Notes: generated from the sequence alone by a model not told the origin. Shown: positions 19,568 to 29,951, counted from the first letter of the stretch. The stretch: DNA of 64,000 nucleotides from Rhodoplanes sp963712435 (GCA_963712435.1 CAVQIB010000022.1:124001-188000), one strand, 5' to 3'. A program made the numbers and translations.

Positions 19568-19924
19568 GTGCGCTTTCCTCCCTGGTGAAGCTCCCGGTGC
19601 AGCCCTTTCGCGCGGGCAGGCCGGGACGGTGTTCTTGATGAGCAAAAAAGTTGCAGCGATTGTGCTCAATTAAGGGGTGTTGGCAAGGGCGCTGGCGATC
19701 CCTCTTTGGTCGACACTGGCTATTAGCCGAGCGGAATCAACGAATAAGGGGCATGGGCGGGGATGCAAGAAAGGTCGCGGCGGGGGTGTTCGGCAGGCGC
19801 CGGCCCGCGCCGTAGGGCAAAGGTAAGGCGGGGCAAAATGCAACTGCCGGCCCGTGGCCGCGAGCCGGCAGATTTCCGCAGAATTTTGGGACCTTACAGC
19901 TTGGCGTCGTCGGCGGATGCCAGT
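19568..19924. other. Intergenic region: prpE upstream sequence and terminator-like hairpin
   Basis: No gene is seen here. The left part is the upstream region of prpE. CTGCCGGC (19844-19851) and GCCGGCAG (19864-19871) form a perfect 8-bp hairpin downstream of the DUF465 gene, followed on the minus strand by a short T-rich stretch; it may end that transcript. Confidence 0.5.
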
Positions 19925-20101
19925 CTAGTGAAGGCTAGTCTTTTCTCGCAAACGAGCAATGGCGTCTTTTACTTGCAACTTGCGCCGCTTCAACTCGACC
20001 AACTGGAGATCATCTACCGATGGATGTTGGCGCATCTCCATGAGTTCGGCTTCCAACATCCGATGCCGTTGTTCGAGTTCTGCAAGCTCGAGCGTGGCCA
20101 T
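19925..20101 (-). CDS. DUF465 (YdcH) family small protein
   Basis: A 58-residue coiled-coil protein: MATLELAELEQRHRMLEAEL, then QHPSVDDLQLVELKRRKLQV and KDAIARLREKTSLH. The conserved D-x-x-L-x-x-LKRRKLxxKDxI core is the DUF465 pattern. It starts at ATG 20101 with AGGAG (AACTGACATGAGGAGATTTGCC region) upstream. It is divergent from a second DUF465 gene 215 bases away. Molecular function is not established. Confidence 0.85.
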   Translation of the reverse strand: MATLELAELEQRHRMLEAELMEMRQHPSVDDLQLVELKRRKLQVKDAIARLREKTSLH

Positions 20102-20316
20102 AAGGCAAATCTCCTCATGTCAGTTTTCCCAGCCTAGGTAATTTGCCATATTTTCAGAATCGAGTCGACTGCGTTTGATTGTGCGACACAAAAAATGCGT
20201 ACGCGCCGCGCGGGGAGGTTGGCTTGAAAAACCGCGCGGCTCAGGCGATACAAGTTGTCGGGCCGGAGTCGCCATTTCGCTGGCGCAGATCGATCGCGGC
20301 CACGTGCGGCGGCGCA

Positions 20317-20523
20317 ATGACGGATGACGACGAAGCGGAGCTGCGGTCGCAGCTCGCGCGCCTCAGGCAGGAGCATCGCGACCTCGATGCCGCGATTTCG
20401 GCGCTGCAGGATGCGCCGGGCTCGGATATCCTGCAGGTGCAGCGGCTGAAAAAACGCAAATTGTGGCTCCGCGACCGCATCACTTTCATCGAAGATCAGC
20501 TCACCCCGGACATTATCGCCTAG
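20317..20523 (+). CDS. DUF465 (YdcH) family small protein
   Basis: A 68-residue paralogue of the divergent neighbour: MTDDDEAELRSQLARLRQEH, then DLDAAISALQDAPGSDILQV, then QRLKKRKLWLRDRITFIEDQ. The LKKRKLxLRDxI motif defines the family. The ATG at 20317 was chosen because the in-frame upstream stretch is Arg/Gly-rich and unlike the family. It precedes purE by 142 bases; purE-upstream DUF465 genes are common in rhizobia. Role unknown. Confidence 0.88.
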   Translation: MTDDDEAELRSQLARLRQEHRDLDAAISALQDAPGSDILQVQRLKKRKLWLRDRITFIEDQLTPDIIA

Positions 20524-20665
20524 GGTCCGGACCTCCCGCGCCGGTCCCGGCGCATCCGTCGCCGCCTGCCTTCGCCGACCTTGCTACCCGGCCGGGCGTT
20601 CCTATAAGTTCGCCTTCATCTTGCGGCGCAAAGAGAATTCGAACGGCCGCGCATCCGAGCATCCG

Positions 20666-21164
20666 ATGACGGAAAGACCGGTGGCGATCATCATGGGCAG
20701 CCAGTCGGACTGGGCCACCATGCAGCACGCCGCCGAGACCCTCGACGCCTTGGCGGTGGGCTATGCGGCGCGGATCGTCTCCGCACACCGCACGCCGGAG
20801 CGCCTTTATGCGTTCGCGACCGGCGCGCAGGAGGCCGGTTTCAAGGTCATCATCGCGGGCGCGGGCGGGGCGGCCCACCTTCCCGGCATGACGGCCGCGC
20901 TCACCACGCTGCCGGTGTTGGGCGTGCCGATCGAGTTCTAAGGCGCTCTCGGGCGTCGACTCGCTCTATTCGATCGTTCAGATGCCGCCGGGAGTCCCGG
21001 TCGGAACGCTCGCAATCGGCCGCTCCGGCGCGATCAATGCGGCCCTGCTCGCCGCGAGCGTGCTTGCGCTCAGCGACGCGGCGCTCGCGCAGCGGCTTGC
21101 ATCCTGGCGGCGCCGGCAGACCGAAGCGGTCGCCGAGGAGCCCGCCGAGGAGAGCCGCCCGTGA
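20666..21164 (+). CDS. purE: 5-(carboxyamino)imidazole ribonucleotide mutase (frameshifted)
   Basis: PurE, 165 residues after repair, converts N5-CAIR to CAIR in purine synthesis. The N-terminal part has VAIIMGSQSDWATMQHAAET, the SAHRTPERL active-site loop and AGAGGAAHLPGMTAA. The frame then hits TAA at 20939-20941 because of one extra T (20936-20937); removing it reads GVPIESKALSGVDSLYSIVQ and continues MPPGVPVGTLAIG through NAALLAASVLA, the conserved C-terminal half. The repaired gene ends at 21164, overlapping the purK GTG start. A truncated 91-residue PurE would lack half of its active site, so a sequence error is far likelier than a real truncation. Confidence 0.9.
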
Positions 21165-22252
21165 CCCTTGCTGCGCGCCCGCTCGACCCGGACGCGACCA
21201 TCGGCATTCTCGGCGGCGGACAGCTTGGCCGCATGCTGGCGCTCGCCGCCGCGCGGCTCGGCTTCAAATGTCATGTGCTTTGTCCCGAACCGCTCTCCTG
21301 CGCCTTCGACGTGGTCCGCCGCGTGACGGAGGCCGATTATACCGACAAGGCCGCGCTCGATCGCTTCGCCGACGATGTCGATCTCGTGACCTATGAATTC
21401 GAGAACGTCCCGGCGGAGACGGCGGCTTTTCTCGCCGCGCGCAAGCCGGTTCTGCCCGACCCGCAGGTGCTGGCGACGACCCAGGACCGGCTCGTGGAAA
21501 AGAATTACGTGGCCGCGCTCGGCATCCCCACGGCCCCTTTCGCGGCGGTGGATTCCCCGAAAGCGCTGGCGCGCGCCTTGAAGGAGCTTGGCCGGCCGGC
21601 GGTGTTGAAGACCCGGCGGTTCGGCTACGACGGCAAGGGCCAGGCGACCATTCGCGCGGGCGACGATCCCGAGGCGGCCTGGCGCGAGATCGGCGCGCAG
21701 CCGGCGATCCTCGAAGCCTATGTCGCCTTCGAGCGTGAAATATCGGTCGTGGTCGCGCGCGGTCTCGACGGCCAAACCGCCTGCTTCGACGTCGCCGAGA
21801 ACGAGCACCGCAACCACATTTTGAAAGTGTCGCGCGTTCCGGCGGCGATCTCGCCCGCGCTCGCCGAAGAGGCGCGCCGGATCGCCTGCCGTATCGCTGA
21901 TGCATTTGCCTATACGGGAGTGCTGGCGGTCGAAATGTTCGTGGTCGCGGACGGGACCGGACCCGCCGTCATGGTGAACGAAATCGCCCCGCGCGTGCAC
22001 AATTCCGGGCACTGGACGATCGACGGTTGCTCGGTCTCGCAGTTCGAGCAGCATATCCGCGCCGTGGCCGGCTGGCCGCTCGCAAACCCGATCCGGCGCG
22101 GACGCGCGGAGATGGTCAATCTGGTCGGGGCGGAGGTCGAAGAGTACCGGAAGTGGCTGGCCGTGCCAGGGGCGTCGGTGCATCTCTACGGCAAGTCGTC
22201 TGTCCGCCCGGGCCGCAAGATGGGACATGTGACGCGCATATTCGACGAATAG
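21161..22252 (+). CDS. purK: 5-(carboxyamino)imidazole ribonucleotide synthase
   Basis: ATP-grasp enzyme of 363 residues making N5-CAIR from AIR, bicarbonate and ATP. Motifs: GILGGGQLGRMLALAAARLG, YEFENVPAE, the ATP-binding loop TRRFGYDGKGQ, ISVVVARG and NEIAPRVHNSGHWTIDGC. It starts with GTG overlapping the end of purE by four bases, the usual translational coupling of purEK. Full length. Confidence 0.95.
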   Translation: MTLAARPLDPDATIGILGGGQLGRMLALAAARLGFKCHVLCPEPLSCAFDVVRRVTEADYTDKAALDRFADDVDLVTYEFENVPAETAAFLAARKPVLPDPQVLATTQDRLVEKNYVAALGIPTAPFAAVDSPKALARALKELGRPAVLKTRRFGYDGKGQATIRAGDDPEAAWREIGAQPAILEAYVAFEREISVVVARGLDGQTACFDVAENEHRNHILKVSRVPAAISPALAEEARRIACRIADAFAYTGVLAVEMFVVADGTGPAVMVNEIAPRVHNSGHWTIDGCSVSQFEQHIRAVAGWPLANPIRRGRAEMVNLVGAEVEEYRKWLAVPGASVHLYGKSSVRPGRKMGHVTRIFDE

Positions 22253-22447
22253 GCCGCCGGCTGTGTCCGTGCGGAGACGCGGACGGACGCCTGCCGCGCC
22301 GATTGTGCGCCGATTGCCGGGTATGATGGACTCCGCAGCGCGTTTCTGCTAAATCGCTGCAAACTGGAGCGGCGCGCGCGATCGTTTTATGGCGACCGCG
22401 GGTTCGTGCCGTGCCCGCTCAAACAGCAGAACTCGAAAGGACTAAGC

Positions 22448-22735
22448 TTGCAGGTACTCGTTCGCGACAACAATGTGGACCAGGCTCTCAAGGCGCTGAA
22501 GAAGAAGATGCAGCGTGAGGGCATTTTCCGGGAGATGAAGCTTCGCGGCCATTACGAGAAGCCCTCCGAACGCAAAGCGCGCGAAAAGGCCGAGGCGATC
22601 CGGCGCGCGCGTAAGCTCGCGCGCAAGCGCGCGCAGCGGGAAGGCCTCATTCCCGGCAAGCCGAAGCCCGCGCCGCGCCTCGGGGGCCCGGGCGCCGGTC
22701 GACCGGGCAGCGGTCCTCCGCGCGCCGCCCGCTGA
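22448..22735 (+). CDS. rpsU: 30S ribosomal protein S21
   Basis: S21 of 95 residues: QVLVRDNNVDQALKALKKKM, QREGIFREMKLRGHYEKPSE, then a Lys/Arg-rich tail (RRARKLARKRAQREG) and a Pro/Gly-rich C-terminal extension usual in alphaproteobacteria. The start is TTG 22448: family alignment begins at xQVLVRDNN, and AAAGGA lies just upstream, while the in-frame region before it (SKGLS) is not conserved. A separate promoter in the 195 bases after purK is likely. Confidence 0.93.
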   Translation: MQVLVRDNNVDQALKALKKKMQREGIFREMKLRGHYEKPSERKAREKAEAIRRARKLARKRAQREGLIPGKPKPAPRLGGPGAGRPGSGPPRAAR

Positions 22736-22893
22736 CGGCCGGCGACGCGAGACGGACGCGGCGGACCTGGTCTCGCCGCGGGGTTTGACCGCCAGCCGCA
22801 AGTTTGCCTCCTTTCTCCTTGTATTCATTGATCGAGCATTCGATTCGCTTCGGGCGAGACCCGAGGCTCGCGAACACCGCCGGCGAGGAGACC

Positions 22894-23763
22894 ATGACCA
22901 AGCGGCTGGCGCGCCCTGGCCAGATCGGCCTTAGCCGCATCGTCGCGCTGACGGGGCTTGCGCTCGGCGGCTGCTCGTCGATCATGAACATGCCGGGAGG
23001 CCTGGTCGACGAGCCGACCTCGGCGGCGTCGCCCGCCAATCTCGCCTCGCTCACCGACGTCGTCAGCAAGAACCCGAACGATCCGCAGGCCTACAATATG
23101 CGCGGATCGGTGCTGGGCCAGTCGGGCCGCTATCAGGAAGCGCTCGCCGATTTCGACAAGGCGGTCGCGCTCGATCCCAACTATTCGCAGGCCTACGCCA
23201 ATCGCGCGCTGGCCAATCGCCAGCTCGGCCAGCTCGATCCCGCCCTCGCCGACTACAACCGCGCGCTCGGAATCGACGGCTCCTACGCCGTCGCCTATGT
23301 CGGCCGCGGCATGGTCCAGCGCGACAAAGGCCAACTGCTCGAGGCGCTGCAGGATTTCAACAAGGCGATCCAGATTAGGCCGGACAATGCGCAGGCCTAT
23401 TACAATCGCGGCCTGCTGTACCAGGGCCAGCGGCAATACCAGTTCGCGATCGACGACTTCTCGACGGCGATCGGGCTGTCGCAGCAGCAGGCGGAGCCGT
23501 TCGTCGCGCGCGGGCTGAGCTATCTCGCCATCAACGACCTGAAGGCCGCGGCCGGCGATTTCGACGATGCGGTGCAGATCGACCCGAACAATCATCGCGC
23601 CTGGACCAGCCGCGGGCTTGTTTACGAGCGCACCGGCGACAAGGAGAAGGCCGCCGGGTGCTACGCGCGAGCCATGTCGATACGAAGGGACTACCAGTCG
23701 GCGCTGGAAGGCTTCCAGCGGGTCGGCGGCGACCCCAAGAAGACCTATCAGGACTATAATTGA
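22894..23763 (+). CDS. TPR-repeat lipoprotein (NlpI-like)
   Basis: Outer-envelope lipoprotein of 289 residues. The signal peptide ends in a lipobox ALTGLALGGCSS (Cys near residue 25). Six or seven tetratricopeptide repeats follow (for example AYNMRGSVLGQSGRYQEAL, AYYNRGLLYQGQRQYQFAID, AWTSRGLVYERTGDKEKA). The start MTKRLARPG has GAGGAG five bases upstream. Such proteins scaffold peptidoglycan hydrolases or other envelope complexes; no partner is evident here. Confidence 0.85.
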   Translation: MTKRLARPGQIGLSRIVALTGLALGGCSSIMNMPGGLVDEPTSAASPANLASLTDVVSKNPNDPQAYNMRGSVLGQSGRYQEALADFDKAVALDPNYSQAYANRALANRQLGQLDPALADYNRALGIDGSYAVAYVGRGMVQRDKGQLLEALQDFNKAIQIRPDNAQAYYNRGLLYQGQRQYQFAIDDFSTAIGLSQQQAEPFVARGLSYLAINDLKAAAGDFDDAVQIDPNNHRAWTSRGLVYERTGDKEKAAGCYARAMSIRRDYQSALEGFQRVGGDPKKTYQDYN

Positions 23764-23775
23764 AGCCGCTGCGCC

Positions 23776-24552
23776 TCAACCGTTGAGCTTTGCGTCGCGC
23801 GCCGATCCCGCCAGTCGACCGCTCAGAGTGTCTGCCGCGTCGCGCAGCGCGGACACGATCGTCTCGACCGGGAACCGTTGCAGGTTCTGCGCGATCCCGA
23901 CCAGGCCGACGCTGTAGATGACGCTGCCGGCGACATGCACCGGGCAGGCATAGCTCGACACGCCCGGATCCAGCTCGTCGAGACACACGGCAAAGCCGTC
24001 GCGGCGCACGCGGCCGAGTTCGGCGAGCACGTCCTTGCGTTTCGTCCGGGTTTTCGGCGTGAAGGCGACGCGCTTTTCCTGCAAGGCGCGGGCGAGGAAC
24101 GCCTCGTCCTGGAATGCGAAGATCGCCTTGGCGGACGCGGCCGCATGCAAGGGCATGGCGCGGCCCGGCTGCACATAGGAATGGCGGTCGCGTTCCGGCA
24201 TCACCATCGCCGCCGACTCGACGAGGTCGCCGTCGAGCTTGGCGAGGAAGGCGGTTTCTTTGAAGCGCTCCGCGAGCGGCGCGAGGACGGGCCGCGACAG
24301 GTCGGCCAGCGTCTCCCCCGCGAGCCGCATATGCAGCAAGCGGATCAGGCGGTTGCCGAGAACGTAGATCTTCCGGTTCTCGCGCTGCTCGAGATAGCCG
24401 ACGCGCAGGAGCGAATTGATCAAGCGATGCGCCGTCCCGCGCGGAAGCTCGGTCGCGCGCATGATCTCGGCAAGGATCAGTCCGTTGGGGCTCGCGGCGA
24501 CGGCGTCGAGCACCGTCGCATAGCGGCCGAGGACGCCCTCATCAGCGCTCAA
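23776..24552 (-). CDS. IclR family transcriptional regulator
   Basis: DNA-binding repressor or activator of 258 residues. The winged helix-turn-helix covers LDAVAASPNGLILAEIMRAT and ELPRGTAHRLINSLLRVGYL; the ligand-binding domain includes PLHAAASAKAIFAFQ and YSVGLVGIAQNLQRFP. The TTG at 24552 was chosen because GGAGG lies five bases before it and the upstream in-frame residues are unlike IclR proteins. It is divergent from the aminotransferase-hydantoinase-hydroxylase operon, which it most likely controls in response to the pathway substrate or an intermediate. It is convergent with the TPR lipoprotein gene, 12 bases apart. Confidence 0.88.
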   Translation of the reverse strand: MSADEGVLGRYATVLDAVAASPNGLILAEIMRATELPRGTAHRLINSLLRVGYLEQRENRKIYVLGNRLIRLLHMRLAGETLADLSRPVLAPLAERFKETAFLAKLDGDLVESAAMVMPERDRHSYVQPGRAMPLHAAASAKAIFAFQDEAFLARALQEKRVAFTPKTRTKRKDVLAELGRVRRDGFAVCLDELDPGVSSYACPVHVAGSVIYSVGLVGIAQNLQRFPVETIVSALRDAADTLSGRLAGSARDAKLNG

Positions 24553-24905
24553 TGCTCCCTCCAGGAACAAACGCCGGAAACCGGCCCGCGGCTGACATCG
24601 CCGCCTTGACTCGATCGCGCATAGTTTGTTGAATTGGCGAATTCTAGAAAAAAGTTCCGGAAAATGGAACAAGAGAAATTGGGCTGGAAGCGCTCCGGGG
24701 CGGAGCGTTTGCAGTTACCCTGCTGGGAATATCGATTTGCTCGAAAAGGGTTCTCGGCAGTGGAACGATCCGGGTGCATGGTCCGACAAGGCGGGAGCCG
24801 GTTTGCGGCCGGAGAACTCGACTACGCAAGAGCGGCTGAGCGAGGTCCGGCGCGACCGAAACGGACCCCGCTCGTGATTTCGCTGGATCGGCGAGGACAA
24901 GCGCT
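24553..24905. promoter_or_regulatory. Divergent control region of the catabolic island
   Basis: 353 bases with no supported gene, between the IclR gene and the aminotransferase gene. GTTCC (24654-24658) and GGAAC (24666-24670) form a perfect inverted repeat around GGAAAAT, in an AT-rich patch; this is a candidate IclR operator. GAATTGGCGAATTC lies just left of it. GAGGA near 24893 is the ribosome-binding site of the aminotransferase. Confidence 0.5.
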
Positions 24906-26282
24906 GTGACCTTGAACGTCAACTCGCCGCATGCGCGCGACATTCGCGGCCATCTTCACCCGTTCACCAATGCGCACCTGCACGAAACCGTCGGCCCGCA
25001 TATTTTCGTGCGCGGCGAGGGCATTTACGTCATCGACGATGCGGGAAAGCGCTATATCGAGGGGCTGTCCGGCTTGTGGTGCGCCGCGCTCGGCTTCAGC
25101 GAGAAGCGGCTGGTCGATGCGGCGACCCGCCAGCTCAATACGCTGCCCTTCTACCACAACTTCTCGCACAAGGCGGTCGAGCCGGCGATCGAGCTCGCCG
25201 ACTATCTCGTCAGCCGTGCGCCCGTGCCGATGTCGAAAGTGTTTTTCACCAATTCCGGCTCGGAGGCGAACGACACCCAGGTCAAGCTCGTCTGGTATTA
25301 CAACAACATCCTGGGCCGCCCCAACAAGAAGAAGATCATCGCGCGCAAGGGCGCCTATCACGGCATCACCGTCGCCGCCGGCAGCCTGACCGGGCTCGCC
25401 TATGCGCAGCAGGCGTTCGACCTGCCGATCGCCAACATCCTGCATGCCGACTGCCCGCATTACTATCGCTACGCGGAGCCCGGCGAATCCGAAGAACAGT
25501 TCAGCGAGCGGCTCGCGGCCAATCTCGCAGCGCTGATCGAACGCGAGGGGCCGGACACGGTCGCCGCTTTCATCGCCGAACCGTTTCTCGGCGCGGGCGG
25601 GGTGATCCCGCCGCCCAAAGGCTATTTCGAGCGCATTCAGCCCATTCTCGCGCAGCACGACATTCTGTTCATCGTCGACGAGGTGATCAGCGGTTTCTAT
25701 CGCACCGGACGGATGTTCGCCTGCGAGACCTACGACCTGAAACCGGACCTCATCAGCCTCGCCAAGGCGCTCTCGTCGGCCTATCAGCCGATCGGCGCCG
25801 TGATGCTGTCGGAGAAAATCTATCAGGCGGTGGTCGAGGGCAGTCGCCGGCTCGGCACTTTCGGCACCGGCTTCACCTATACCGGGCACCCCGTTCCCAC
25901 CGCCGTCGCGCTCGAAACGCAGCGCATCTATGACGAGCGCGACATCGGCGCGCATGTGCGTGCGCTCATCCCGCAGTTTTCCCGCCGGATCGAGCGCCTG
26001 GCGGACCGCCCGCTCGTCGGCGAGGCGCGTTGCGCGGGTCTTGTCGGCGCGGTCGAGCTCGTCGCCGACAAGGCGGCGAAGCGCAGTTTCGATGCGCAGC
26101 AGAAGGTGGGCGCCTGGACGATGAACCGGGCGCTCGAGCACGGCCTGATCGTTCGCGCGCTGGTCAACGACACGATCGCGCTCTGCCCGCCGCTCATCAT
26201 TTCCGCGGCGGAGATCGACGACATGTTCGATCGTTTCGAACGCACGCTCGATGACGCGGCGAAAGAGTTCGGCCGCGCGTGA
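24906..26282 (+). CDS. Class III PLP-dependent aminotransferase
   Basis: Omega-amino acid or amine transaminase of 458 residues. It shows the family features: GLSGLWCAALGFSEKRLVDA, FTNSGSEANDTQVKLVWYY, YHGITVAAGSLTG, the PLP Asp in DEVISGFYRTG and the Schiff-base Lys in LISLAKALSSAYQPIGAV. Start is GTG 24906. It is the first gene of the island operon and its stop overlaps the GTG of hyuA by four bases. With the ring-opening and oxidising enzymes downstream it probably removes the amino group of an opened ring product to give an aldehyde or keto acid, with pyruvate as the usual acceptor. The exact substrate cannot be read from sequence. Confidence 0.9.
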   Translation: MTLNVNSPHARDIRGHLHPFTNAHLHETVGPHIFVRGEGIYVIDDAGKRYIEGLSGLWCAALGFSEKRLVDAATRQLNTLPFYHNFSHKAVEPAIELADYLVSRAPVPMSKVFFTNSGSEANDTQVKLVWYYNNILGRPNKKKIIARKGAYHGITVAAGSLTGLAYAQQAFDLPIANILHADCPHYYRYAEPGESEEQFSERLAANLAALIEREGPDTVAAFIAEPFLGAGGVIPPPKGYFERIQPILAQHDILFIVDEVISGFYRTGRMFACETYDLKPDLISLAKALSSAYQPIGAVMLSEKIYQAVVEGSRRLGTFGTGFTYTGHPVPTAVALETQRIYDERDIGAHVRALIPQFSRRIERLADRPLVGEARCAGLVGAVELVADKAAKRSFDAQQKVGAWTMNRALEHGLIVRALVNDTIALCPPLIISAAEIDDMFDRFERTLDDAAKEFGRA

Positions 26283-28337
26283 CGGACACGGCGATGGACA
26301 GCCCCGCCAACTGGCTGGTCGGGATCGATATCGGGGGCACCTTCACGGATGTCGTCGCGGTCGACCGGACGTGCGGCGAGACGCGCACCGGCAAGGTGGT
26401 GACGCGGTCCGGCGATCGCGTGGCGAGCCTCTTGGCGGCGCTCGCGGCGGTGGGGCTGGAGTGGGCGGAGGTCGGCGATCTCGTCCACGGCACGACGATG
26501 ATCACCAATGCGATCGTCCAGGCGGACTTCGCGCGGACGGCGCTGATCGCGACCGCGGGGTTCGCCGACACGCTCGCCATCGGCCGCCAGAACCGGCGCC
26601 ATCTCTATCGCCTCGATCTTCTGCCGAAGCTCATCCCGCTCGTTCCGGAAGAACGGCGCTTGGAGGCCGACGAGCGGCTCGATCACCAGGGAAACGTGCT
26701 GCGGCCGCTTGCCGAGAGCGAGATCGACCGGCTGATCGGCGCGCTCGCGGCCATCGACGTCGAGGCGGTGGCCATTTCCCTGCTGCACGCCTACGCCGAT
26801 CCGGCGCATGAGGAGCGCCTCGCCAGCCGCGTCCGCGAGCGCTTCGCCTATGTCGCCGTCTCCAACCGCATCAATCCCGAGGCGCGCGAATACGAGCGCA
26901 CGGCGACGACCGTGCTGAGCGCGAGCGTGATGCCGCTGGCGGCGGGCTATCTCGACAGCCTCGACGCGCGCAAGCCGGCGCAGTCGCGACTGCATCTGTT
27001 CCATTCGGGTGGAGACATGGCCTCGCCCGCGGCCGTGCGCGACCTGCCGCTGGCGCTCGCTCTGTCGGGGCCTGCGGCCGGCGTCGCCGCCGCCGCGCAG
27101 GTCGCGCGCGAACTCGCGCTCGATCACGCGATCAGCTTCGACATGGGCGGCACGACCACCGATGTCTGTCTCGTCTCGCAGGGACGGCCGGAGATCGCGA
27201 GCGACCGCAAGCTCGACGATCATCCGCTGCGCCAGTCCATGGTCGCCGTCGAATCGATCGGCGCCGGCGGCGGATCGATCGCTTCGTTCGACCGCGGCGC
27301 GCTCTGCGTCGGCCCCGAAAGCGCGGGCGCCGAACCGGGTCCGGCCTGCTATGGCCGCGGCGGGACGCGCGCGACGGTGACCGACGCCAATCTCCTGCTC
27401 GGCTATCTCAATCGCGATCGGCTCTACGGCAATGAGCTGCGGCTGGACGAGCGCGCGGCGCGCGCGGCGGTCGCACGTCTCGCGGCCGAAGTCCGGCATG
27501 GAGCTTCTCGATGCCGCGCTGGGCATCGTCCGGGTGGCGAACCAGGCGATGGTGCGCGCGCTGCGGCGGGTGACGGTGGAACGCGGCATCGACGGGCGGC
27601 GCTGCACGCTCATCGCATTCGGCGGCGCGGGTCCGATGCACGCGGTGGCGGTCGCGCGCGCCTTCGGCATTGCGCAGGTGATCGTCCCGGCGCAATCGAG
27701 CGTGTTCTCGGCGACGGGCTGCGTGCATGCGCAGATGGGCTATTCGCAGCAGCAGACCTTGCGCATGCCGGCGGAGCGTTGGGATGTCGGGTCGATCGAC
27801 AACGCGCGGCAGCGATTGCGGGCGCGGCTCGCGGCGCCGCTGATCGCGGCCGGCCATCGTCCGGAGGCGCTCTCGGTCGAAGAAACCGCCGCCGTGCGCT
27901 ACCACGGGCAGAGCTATGCGATCGAGATCGTCCAGCCGGACTTTTCCGATCCCGCGCGGCTCGGGCGGGATTTCCTCGAGCAGCATCGCAGGCTGTACGG
28001 CTTTGCGACCGACGAGCCGTGGGAGCTCACCGCGATAAGGATGCGGGTCGCCGCGCCGCGCGCGGACATTCCGGCCGTCGCGCGGCCTGCGGCGCGCGGC
28101 GAGGCGCGGTCCAATGCAAGCCCCTGCGTGTTCGACCAGCTCGGCGAGCAGATGACGCAGCGGCTCGACCGCGCGGCGATGGTGCCCGGCGGCGTGGTGC
28201 GCGGCCCCGCGGTGATCGAGGACGCGTTCTCGACGGTGGTGGTCCCGCCCGGCGCGACGGCGGCGGCGGACGCGCGCGGGCATCTCGTCATCACGGTCGG
28301 CCGGGCGGTCATGAGCGGCGAGGATCGGGCGGCATGA
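26279..28337 (+). CDS. hyuA: Hydantoinase/oxoprolinase family protein, subunit A (frameshifted)
   Basis: ATP-dependent ring-opening amidohydrolase subunit of 685 residues after repair. N-terminal VGIDIGGTFTDVVAVDRT is the actin-like ATP-binding motif; DMGGTTTDVCLVSQG, SIGAGGGSIASFD and GAEPGPACYGRGG follow. After an extra C at about 27492-27496 (GTCCGGC for GTCGGC) the frame continues MELLDAALGIVRVANQAMVR and IAFGGAGPMHAVAVARAFG, both family hallmarks. GTG start at 26279 overlaps the aminotransferase stop. It acts with subunit B; substrates in this family include N-methylhydantoin, 5-oxoproline, caprolactam and, in related enzymes, acetone. A cyclic lactam or imide fits the neighbours best. 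Confidence 0.85.
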
Positions 28338-29951
28338 GCGTCGGCGTCGATCCCGTCTCGTTGGAAGTGATCCGCAACGGGCTCACCTCGATTGCGGAGG
28401 AAATGTCCCTGATCGTCATGCGCTCGGCGCGCTCGCCGCTGCTGCGCGAAGCCGGCGATCTGTCCTCCGCGGTGACCGACGCCGACGGCGTTCCTCGTCG
28501 CGCAGGGGCGCGACGTGCCGATGCATCTCGGCGTCATGAGCTTCACCGTGCGCGAATTCCTCAAGCGCGTGCCGAAAGAGCGCTTGCGCCCGGACGATGT
28601 CTGGCTTCTCAATCTGCCCGAGGTGGGCGGCAATCACTTGCCGGACGTGAAGGCGATCCGCCCGGTGTTTGCGGACGGCATGATCCGCGCCTTCGCAGTG
28701 TCGCTCGCCCATTGGGCGGACATCGGCGGCGCCCTGCCGGGCAGCTATGTCCCGAACGCGACCGACGCCTGGCAGGAAGGCCTGCGGATTTCGCCCCTGC
28801 GGATCGCCACGGCGGACGGCGTCGACCGCGAGAAGCTCGACTTCGTGCTCGCCAATGTGCGCGGACCCGCCGAGCGGGAGGGCGACATCCTCGCGCAGCT
28901 CGCGGCGACCCGCGTCGCCGACGAGCGGCTGCAGCAGCTTTTCGCCGAGCACGGCGCCGACATCGTGATGGCGGCGATCGCGGCGATCCACGATCGCGCC
29001 GAGGCGCAGATGCGCGATGCGATCGCCGCCGTGCCGGACGGCGTCTACGACGGCGTGGACTGGCTCGACGACGACGGCTCCGGACAGGAGCGGATCGCCA
29101 TCCGCGTGCGCGTGACGATTTCCGGCAGCGAGGCGCTGTTCGACTTCTCCGAGAGCGACGACGCCACGCGCGGTCCGGTGAACACCACGCCCTTCATCAC
29201 GGCGGCCTCGGTGTTCTACTGCATGAAGGCCCTGCTTGGGCCGGACATCCAGCCGAGCGGCGGCTGCTACCGGCCGATGACGATCGTGACCCGGCCGGGC
29301 TCCGTGCTCAATCCCGGCATCGACAAGCCGGTGGTCGGCGGCAATCACGAGACATCCCAGCGGATCGCCGACGCCGTGTTCCGCGCCCTCGACCCGGCGC
29401 TGCCGGGGCGGGCGAGCGCGGGCGGGCCGACCACGTCCGGACTGATCCTGTTCGCCGGACGACGGCGCGACGGCATGTGGACGACGCTCTACGAGGTCCA
29501 TGGCGGCGGCGAAGGCGCGCGCCTCGACCGGGACGGCATGCCGGCGCTGCGCGTGCATATGTCCAATGTCATGAACACGCCGGCCGAGGTGATCGAGGCC
29601 GAATACCCGATCAGGGTCGAGCGGCAGGCGCTGCGGCCCGGCTCGGGCGGACGCGGCCGGCATCGCGGCGGCGACGGCCTCTGTCGCGCCTATCGGATCA
29701 TGGCCCCCGACATATCCGTCACCTCGATGTTCGAACGGCGGCTCGTTCCGCCCTACGGCCTGCACGGCGGCGAGCCCGGCGCGCCGTTCCGGGTCACGGT
29801 GACCAAGGCGGACGGCTGCATGTTCGAGCTGTCGGGCAAGGCCAATATCCGACTGAGCGAGGGCGACCTCGTGGTGGTGGAGACCTGCGGCGGGGGCGGT
29901 TACGGGCCGCCGGACATCGCCGCGGACGAACAAGAGGGCGGAGCACGTTGA
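28334..29951 (+). CDS. hyuB: Hydantoinase/oxoprolinase family protein, subunit B (frameshifted)
   Basis: Partner subunit, 538 residues after repair. It begins MSVGVDPVSLEVIRNGLTSI, the standard family start, and continues MRSARSPLLREAGDLSSAV. One extra base at about 28489-28493 breaks the frame; repaired, it reads FLVAQGRDVPMHLGVMSFTV. Later motifs include PEVGGNHLPDVKAIRPVF, GGNHETSQRIADAVFRAL and PGSGGRGRHRGGDG. It overlaps hyuA (ATGA) and the SDR gene by one base. Confidence 0.85.
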
